A stretch of DNA of 10,591 bases from JBKJUK01 sp046590705 (GTDB taxonomy: Bacteria; Acidobacteriota; Thermoanaerobaculia; Gp7-AA8). The notes beneath the pieces were generated by a model. It was not told where the DNA came from. It saw only the letters and a program-made list of their open reading frames with translations, and searched no databases. The translations under genes and the position numbers were made by a program. Below, piece by piece: positions 6,040 through 10,591 of the stretch. Where the stretch lies: positions 1 to 10,591 of the forward strand of contig JBKJUK010000339.1 of NCBI GenBank assembly GCA_046590705.1. Reading direction: 5' to 3'. The first letter of the stretch is position 1. The number at the start of each line of letters is the position of its first letter.

Positions 6040-6126
6040 GCCCGAGTGGCGGAATTGGTAGACGCAGCAGACTCAAAATCTGCCATCCTTCGGGGTGTGC
6101 CGGTTCGATTCCGGCCTCGGGCACCA
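6040..6126 (+). tRNA. tRNA-Leu(CAA)
   Basis: The cloverleaf is complete. The acceptor GCCCGAG (6040-6046) pairs with CTCGGGC (6116-6122). The D-arm is GCGGAATTGGTAGACGC. The anticodon stem GCAGA/TCTGC (6067-6071, 6079-6083) encloses loop CTCAAAA with anticodon CAA at 6074-6076, which reads the UUG codon. A long variable arm (around ATCCTTCGGGGTGT) marks it as class II, as expected for leucine. The T-arm is GCCGG TTCGATT CCGGC. The discriminator is A and the CCA end is encoded at 6124-6126. Immediately downstream, GGAAGC (6144-6149) can pair with GCTTCC (6164-6169) as a weak candidate terminator. Confidence 0.97.
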
Positions 6127-6309
6127 CTCTGTTGTGTCCTTCGGGAAGCAGCCGGGGTTTTCCGCTTCCTTCAACGCCTCTGTTCGTCATTGATCGGAGG
6201 AACCAGTTCATCACATCGAGAAGCGCACGACGGGGAACCTAACCCTTCCACCGAACGTCAAAGCAGTTGAACGTGCAGATGTTCCTATGGAAGAGATGCG
6301 GACTAGAGA

Positions 6310-8298
6310 ATGACGCAGCAGAGTGACATCGGAGAATCGACTGTTCTTGGCCGGCGTACTCTGGTTGCCGACATGCCACCCCTGGCGGTCGCCTTTCGCT
6401 GGATTGCCGGACTCGCTGGATTCGGCCTGCTTGGAATTCTGGCCTCGCTTACTCCTCCGCAGATCAACTCTCGACATTTTTTGATCTTCGCCGTGGCCAT
6501 CATCGTGGCGGAGATCTTTCTCCTGGTGCGAGTCGGTCCCGGCTCATATTTTTCGATCTCGCCGGCCTTTCTCTTCGCGTACCTTCTCGTGGGTGGAGGG
6601 CTTGCCGCTGCGGCGCTCGATGCCACGGCCAGACTGATTGTCTTTTACGTGCAGAAACTTAGACGGAGGAGTACGCAGACCCCCCTCTACGCACTCTTCA
6701 ACATCGGCCAGAACGTGCTCTCCATTCTCGCGGGCACACTGGCGGTCAGGATCGTTCTGGGAACGGCCACGTTCTCGACCCCGATCCGGACGAATCAGAT
6801 CGAGTCGCTTCTGATTTTTGCCGCGACATATGTTCTGGCGAGCACTCTGCTCACGAGCATTCTGGTTCTGTCACGTTCCGGTTTTTCTGACCTGCGGACT
6901 CACCTCTGGCCGCGAAGCACTCGATGGCTTCTAGTCAGCGTGGCCACCACGCTCCCTTTCGCCATCGTCCTCACAGTGCTTGCACGCTCTCTCGGATATT
7001 CGAGCTCGTCGATCCTGGTTTTTCTGGTGTTGGCAGGAATTGCCCTCATTCTGCGTCTGAACGTCGATCTACGGAAAGGCAACGACGACCTGAAGGCCAT
7101 CAATCGAATCGGGAATTTGATCAATGCGACTCTCGAACTGTCGAGCCTGTTCAAGATCATCGCGCGGGAAAGTCGCAAAGTGCTTGCATGGGACGGTTTC
7201 TTCATCGCCATCGGGGAGAAAGAGAGCCCTGAAGTTCAAATCGTTTTCATGTCGGGTGGCGGAGACGAGATCACACAGCGCAGCATCCCGAAGGGAGCCG
7301 GTCTGACAGGGAAGGCCATCGCGACCGGAGAGCTCATTCACTACGAACAGGATGAACGCACGGAGCAGATCGTGGAAGACGACACTCTGCGTGGACCGAA
7401 ACGACCACGTTCGATCGTCGTCGCGCCGATGAAGTTCGGTGAGAGAGTCATTGGGGCGCTGTCGGTGCAGAGCTTTCAGCCGGATGTCTACGGCCCTTCG
7501 CAGCTGCGTCTGCTGCAGACCATGGCCAACCAGGCGGCCATTGCAGTCAGAAACGCCCAGCTGTTCGAGAGTGAACAGAAGGCCAGGACTGAGCGTGATG
7601 AGTTTCTCTCCCTGGTCACGCATGAGATCAAGAATCCGCTGACATCCATCCGTGGCTATGCCGAACTCGTCGAACTTTCAGCACGCGAGGCAGAGCTATC
7701 GAGCGCGGTCGAAGCCGTTGGCGTCATCAAGAGTGAGGCGCGTCGCATTTTGCGTCTCACTGAAGACCTGCTCGACGCTTCGAAAATGACAGCCGGTCAC
7801 TTTTCGGTGATCATGGAAGAGACCGATTTTCCAGCGATCGTGCGCGAGATCGTGCATCGATACTCCGGCACGGCTAAGCAGCCCATCAGTCTCGATGTGC
7901 AGGAGCCGATTCCTACGATTCACGCCGACCCCGTGCGACTGACTCAGGTTGTTGAGAATCTGATCTCGAATGCAGTGAAGTACTCGCAGAGCCCAGACAC
8001 GAAAATCGATGTTGACCTCAGCGTTGATCTGACGCGGGTCCGACTGTCGGTGCGCGACGAGGGAATCGGGATCGCGCCCGAGAAACTTCCGCTGGTCTTT
8101 GACCGCTTCTACCGCGTGGAAGAAGACGGTCGCCAGGTGAAAGGCACTGGGCTGGGGCTGTTCATCACTCGCGAAATCATGCGCATGCATGGAGGCACCA
8201 TCACTGTTCAATCCGAACTCGGAAAAGGGACGGTTTTCACGATCGAACTGCCCACTGAGCGGCGCACCGTTCTTGCCGAGATCGCCACTCCGTGCTGA
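6310..8298 (+). CDS. Membrane-bound GAF histidine kinase
   Basis: A 662-residue sensor kinase. Residues ~28-250 form about seven hydrophobic segments (roughly 28-48, 55-74, 84-110, 127-150, 164-187, 205-226, 233-250), an integral membrane sensor region with no large periplasmic domain. A GAF domain follows at ~268-416 (NRIGNLINATLELSSLFKI through LQTMANQAAIAVRNAQLFE). The HisKA domain is at ~428-495 with phosphoacceptor H438 in EFLSLVTHEIKNPLTS. The HATPase domain has N-box ENLISNAVKYSQ (N554), G1 box DEGIGIAPEKL, F-box FDRFYRV and G2 box GTGLGLFIT. All catalytic motifs are intact, so an active autophosphorylating kinase is expected. No response regulator is adjacent; the free receiver at 3124 is a candidate. 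The start has little Shine-Dalgarno; ATG at 6373, just before the first helix, is an alternative. The ligand is unknown. Confidence 0.94.
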   Translation: MTQQSDIGESTVLGRRTLVADMPPLAVAFRWIAGLAGFGLLGILASLTPPQINSRHFLIFAVAIIVAEIFLLVRVGPGSYFSISPAFLFAYLLVGGGLAAAALDATARLIVFYVQKLRRRSTQTPLYALFNIGQNVLSILAGTLAVRIVLGTATFSTPIRTNQIESLLIFAATYVLASTLLTSILVLSRSGFSDLRTHLWPRSTRWLLVSVATTLPFAIVLTVLARSLGYSSSSILVFLVLAGIALILRLNVDLRKGNDDLKAINRIGNLINATLELSSLFKIIARESRKVLAWDGFFIAIGEKESPEVQIVFMSGGGDEITQRSIPKGAGLTGKAIATGELIHYEQDERTEQIVEDDTLRGPKRPRSIVVAPMKFGERVIGALSVQSFQPDVYGPSQLRLLQTMANQAAIAVRNAQLFESEQKARTERDEFLSLVTHEIKNPLTSIRGYAELVELSAREAELSSAVEAVGVIKSEARRILRLTEDLLDASKMTAGHFSVIMEETDFPAIVREIVHRYSGTAKQPISLDVQEPIPTIHADPVRLTQVVENLISNAVKYSQSPDTKIDVDLSVDLTRVRLSVRDEGIGIAPEKLPLVFDRFYRVEEDGRQVKGTGLGLFITREIMRMHGGTITVQSELGKGTVFTIELPTERRTVLAEIATPC

Positions 8299-8303
8299 CA
8301 CTT

Positions 8304-8346
8304 CTGATGAACACAGAACTCGGAACGCAGAACGATGAAGTAAGAA
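8304..8346 (+). repeat. GAACGCA heptamer block, copy B
   Basis: The units GAACACA, GAACTCG, GAACGCA, GAACGAT occupy 8309-8336, followed by GAAGTAAGAA. The block begins 6 nt after the kinase stop codon and is the close partner of the block at 2705-2747. Confidence 0.85.
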
Positions 8347-8352
8347 GGTGAT

Positions 8353-8427
8353 GCGATTCGCGATTCACACTGGTCGCGACAGTTGCTACCAGTTCCCAGC
8401 TTCTTTCTACTGACTATTGTCTCCTGA
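8353..8427 (+). repeat. Further heptamer families in the kinase-protease spacer
   Basis: GCGATTC occurs twice in tandem (8353-8366). CAGTTCC is followed by the related CAGCTTC (8390-8403). CTACTGA, CTATTGT and CTCCTGA follow (8407-8427), relatives of the block at 4596-4639. All have a 7-nt period, like the block just upstream. Confidence 0.6.
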
Positions 8428-8569
8428 GGTCCCCTGCTCGAATAATCCAACACCCCTGCTGTTTCCAACCAGTAGCGCCGACCGAACGTACACTCATCAG
8501 CCAATCGGCATCGATCACTGATGAAACGTCTAGTGCAGCTGGGCCTGGCAAACAAAATTGAGTTCGAGT

Positions 8570-8574
8570 GAAGG
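8570..8574 (+). promoter_or_regulatory. Shine-Dalgarno of the subtilase gene
   Basis: GAAGG is followed after 7 nt by the ATG at 8582, which fixes the start just before a clear signal peptide. Confidence 0.6.
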
Positions 8575-8581
8575 TTCTCTG

Positions 8582-10591
8582 ATGAAAAGCAGATTCCTCT
8601 TGATGGTCACGATCGCGGCCGCGTTCGCCTCATCTTCGAGTGCGCAGTTTTCCAGCGACAGTGATCGAGTAAAGACCCTTGCGGGCCGCTACCTGAAAGT
8701 GGAAGCGGAGCGTCCGCTTCCAGCTGTCGATCGCAGCGAGCTGAGCGCGGCGGGAGTCAGTGTGGTAAGTGAGAACGGCGGGCTTTCCTACGTGCTGCGA
8801 TCCGCTCGACCCCTTAGCGAGATTCTCGCCCAGCCCTCGATCGCATCCGCATCAGAGTTCGACCCCGAACAAAAGGTTCACGCCTCGGCCCTCCGCGCTG
8901 CTCGCTCTATGCGCGCAAACGTTCCCGTCGAGATCATTTTTCACCGCGACGTCGACTTTCAGCGCGCACGACTGATGCTCTCCAAACATGGTGCGCAGAT
9001 CGCCAGTCCACTGCAGACAGATTTCCAGCTCCCGAAACGGATCAGCGCCTGGGTTCCCGCCGGCAGCCTCTCGAAGATTGCAGCGGAGCATGAAGTGCAG
9101 CAGATTGGCGCCAGCCGTTTCAGAATCGGTGTCGAGAATTCTACTGCTGCAACGCTTTCCTTCGTGACACCACTGTATGAAGCTCCGTACGGCCTGAGCG
9201 GAGCGGGCGTGACCGTCTCAGTGTTCGACATCGGCAACGCAGACGCTGCCCACAAGGAGTTCGGTGGACGGCTCACGACTCACGACGCGACCTCTACCGA
9301 ACAACATCCTACCCATGTCGCCGGCACTGTCGGCGCATCGGGTCTGAATACTTCAGCGAAGGGTATGGCTCCGGCCGTGAAGATCGAGCAGTACACCGTC
9401 GGTGCAGGGTATGGCTTTCTCGAGTCGAAGAGGAGCGCCTTCCCTAAATTCGCCATTCGGTCCGACAACAACTCCTGGGGGTTCGTTCTCGGGTGGCAGT
9501 TCAATTCGAATCGCGGCCTTAACTGGGAGTGGCACGTCGACACCCAGGAGTACTTCGGGGCCTACGACTTCGGCACCGCTGGTCTGGACGCGGTCTCGCG
9601 AAGCACGGGAACGTTGATTGTCTACTCGCAGGGAAATGACAACAACGACACTGGCCCGACCTCGGCCCCGTTTCTTCACTATCACGTCGATGAGAATCCA
9701 AAAGACGAAACGGCCTTCTGCTACTCGACCAACGGAAGCGGCACGGATTGCCCGGTCAACTGCAAAGTCTGCGAGAAAGTGAAACATCCCGCCGACGGAC
9801 CCTTCGACACCAGCAACACACTAGGGAGCGCAAAGAACGTGCTGGCGGTCGGAGCTGTGAGCGTGGGAAAGAATATCGCTTCGTTCAGCTCGCGAGGACC
9901 TTCGAAAGACGGACGCGTGAAACCGGATCTCGTGGCCAAAGGGGTCAGTCAGCTTTCGTCGATCCCTGGAAACAGCTACGGTTCGATCAGTGGGACCTCG
10001 ATGGCCGCGCCGGTCGTTACCGGGATCGCCGCGCTGCTCACCGAGCAGTGGCGCAAACTCGTGGGACGCGATCCATCTCCGGAACTGCTCAAGGCCTTGC
10101 TGATCTCAGGAGCTGAGGATCTTGGGCTGCCCGGCCCCGACTACACCTTCGGCTTCGGACTCGTGAACGCAAAAGCGTCAGCGGATTTGATGAGAAGTGA
10201 TGCGGGCAAAGGTGACAACATTCGGCAGGACGACATCACCCAGGCCGCTGCAGACGAGTACCCGGTCACCGCAGTTGCCGGCCGTCCGCTGCGCGTCACA
10301 CTCACCTGGTTCGACCCCGAGAATTCTCCTTACCCAGAGAAAGTGATCATCAACGATCTCGATCTGTCGATCATCGATCCGACCGGAGCAGAACTCAGTC
10401 CGTGGGTCCTGAACAAGGATCTTCCGGCCGATGCTGCGACCCGAGGTGTCAACAAGGTCGACGTAACTGAACAGATTGATGTCGCCAGCCCGCTGGCGGG
10501 CCAGTACCGGGTGATCGTGAAAGGCAGCAAGGTGACCACCACCACCCCCCAGTCGTACACATTGGTCGCCAACGCCGCCATCGGTGCGGCC
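8582..10591 (+). CDS. Secreted S8 subtilisin-like serine protease (3' truncated)
   Basis: The frame runs 670 codons without a stop to the window edge. MKSRFLLMVTIAAAFASSSSA is a signal peptide, with likely cleavage after A21, so the protein is exported. Residues ~30-185 look like an inhibitory propeptide region. The catalytic domain carries D216 (VSVFDIGN), H245 (EQHPTHVAGTVGASG), oxyanion asparagine N352 (YSQGNDN) and S473 (SISGTSMAAPVVTGIAALL), so the triad is complete. HPTH replaces the usual HGTH, and DIG the usual DTG/DSG. After ~540 a beta-rich domain begins with VTLTWFDPE and NDLDLSIIDPTG, as in KP-43-like subtilases with a C-terminal beta-barrel. A four-cysteine insert (C380, C390, C394, C397) lies between N352 and the catalytic serine and may form disulfides or bind metal. 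The likely role is extracellular protein breakdown. Further domains may lie beyond the edge. Confidence 0.94.
   Translation, partial: MKSRFLLMVTIAAAFASSSSAQFSSDSDRVKTLAGRYLKVEAERPLPAVDRSELSAAGVSVVSENGGLSYVLRSARPLSEILAQPSIASASEFDPEQKVHASALRAARSMRANVPVEIIFHRDVDFQRARLMLSKHGAQIASPLQTDFQLPKRISAWVPAGSLSKIAAEHEVQQIGASRFRIGVENSTAATLSFVTPLYEAPYGLSGAGVTVSVFDIGNADAAHKEFGGRLTTHDATSTEQHPTHVAGTVGASGLNTSAKGMAPAVKIEQYTVGAGYGFLESKRSAFPKFAIRSDNNSWGFVLGWQFNSNRGLNWEWHVDTQEYFGAYDFGTAGLDAVSRSTGTLIVYSQGNDNNDTGPTSAPFLHYHVDENPKDETAFCYSTNGSGTDCPVNCKVCEKVKHPADGPFDTSNTLGSAKNVLAVGAVSVGKNIASFSSRGPSKDGRVKPDLVAKGVSQLSSIPGNSYGSISGTSMAAPVVTGIAALLTEQWRKLVGRDPSPELLKALLISGAEDLGLPGPDYTFGFGLVNAKASADLMRSDAGKGDNIRQDDITQAAADEYPVTAVAGRPLRVTLTWFDPENSPYPEKVIINDLDLSIIDPTGAELSPWVLNKDLPADAATRGVNKVDVTEQIDVASPLAGQYRVIVKGSKVTTTTPQSYTLVANAAIGAA

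Noticed and set aside
6046..6270. Plus-strand frame beginning inside the tRNA
   Set aside because: Its first ~27 codons are tRNA-Leu sequence; such frames are a common artefact of tRNA genes.
6287..6313. 8-codon upstream frame (MEEMRTRE) overlapping the kinase start in ATGA
   Set aside because: The overlap is suggestive of coupling, but it is too short and lacks a well-spaced Shine-Dalgarno, so chance is the simpler explanation.
8521..8571. 16-codon frame (MKRLVQLGLANKIEFE) just before the subtilase
   Set aside because: No Shine-Dalgarno and no leader-peptide features such as runs of one amino acid or alternative hairpins.

Overview
The window carries bacterial chromosomal DNA of moderately high GC. 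Every gene I can support lies on the + strand. The content is a PIG-L-type deacetylase next to a sodium:solute symporter, a crotonase, a LeuA-like lyase/synthase, a GAF histidine kinase and a secreted subtilase. That mix, with many small palindromes and heptamer repeats between genes, suggests an environmental Acidobacteriota-like organism. The placement is inference from gene style and is not secure.

Region 1 (1-2739) is a tightly coupled three-gene cassette. It holds the C-terminal part of a large PIG-L-family protein (its end is a class-I-glutamine-amidotransferase-like fold), a 46-residue single-pass membrane protein, and an SSS-family Na+ symporter. The first two genes overlap in ATGA and the last two in TTGA, so the three are probably translated together. 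A plausible reading is uptake plus deacetylation of an N-acetylated glycan-type compound, with the small protein as a transporter accessory subunit.

Region 2 (2740-3123) is non-coding and rich in repeats: heptamer blocks facing each other, a perfect 17-bp palindrome, and two copies of a CACAGGCA palindrome. Region 3 (3124-5867) encodes a single-domain response regulator, an enoyl-CoA hydratase and a LeuA/HMGL-like enzyme. Decayed palindromes and a CTACTGA heptamer block separate them, and the heptamer block occupies the place where the last gene's ribosome binding site should be.

Region 4 (5868-6309) holds a palindrome and tRNA-Leu(CAA). Region 5 (6310-8298) is a membrane-bound GAF histidine kinase with no response regulator beside it; the regulator at 3124 is a possible but unproven partner. 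Region 6 (8299-8581) is a mosaic of several heptamer families, including a near-copy of the block that ends the symporter gene. Region 7 (8582 to the window end) is a secreted S8 subtilase, open at the right edge.

No CRISPR array, insertion sequence, phage gene or obvious defence system is present. The two most unusual signals are the doubly overlapping small membrane protein and the dispersed heptamer/palindrome elements that sit at gene boundaries and in one case supply a stop codon.
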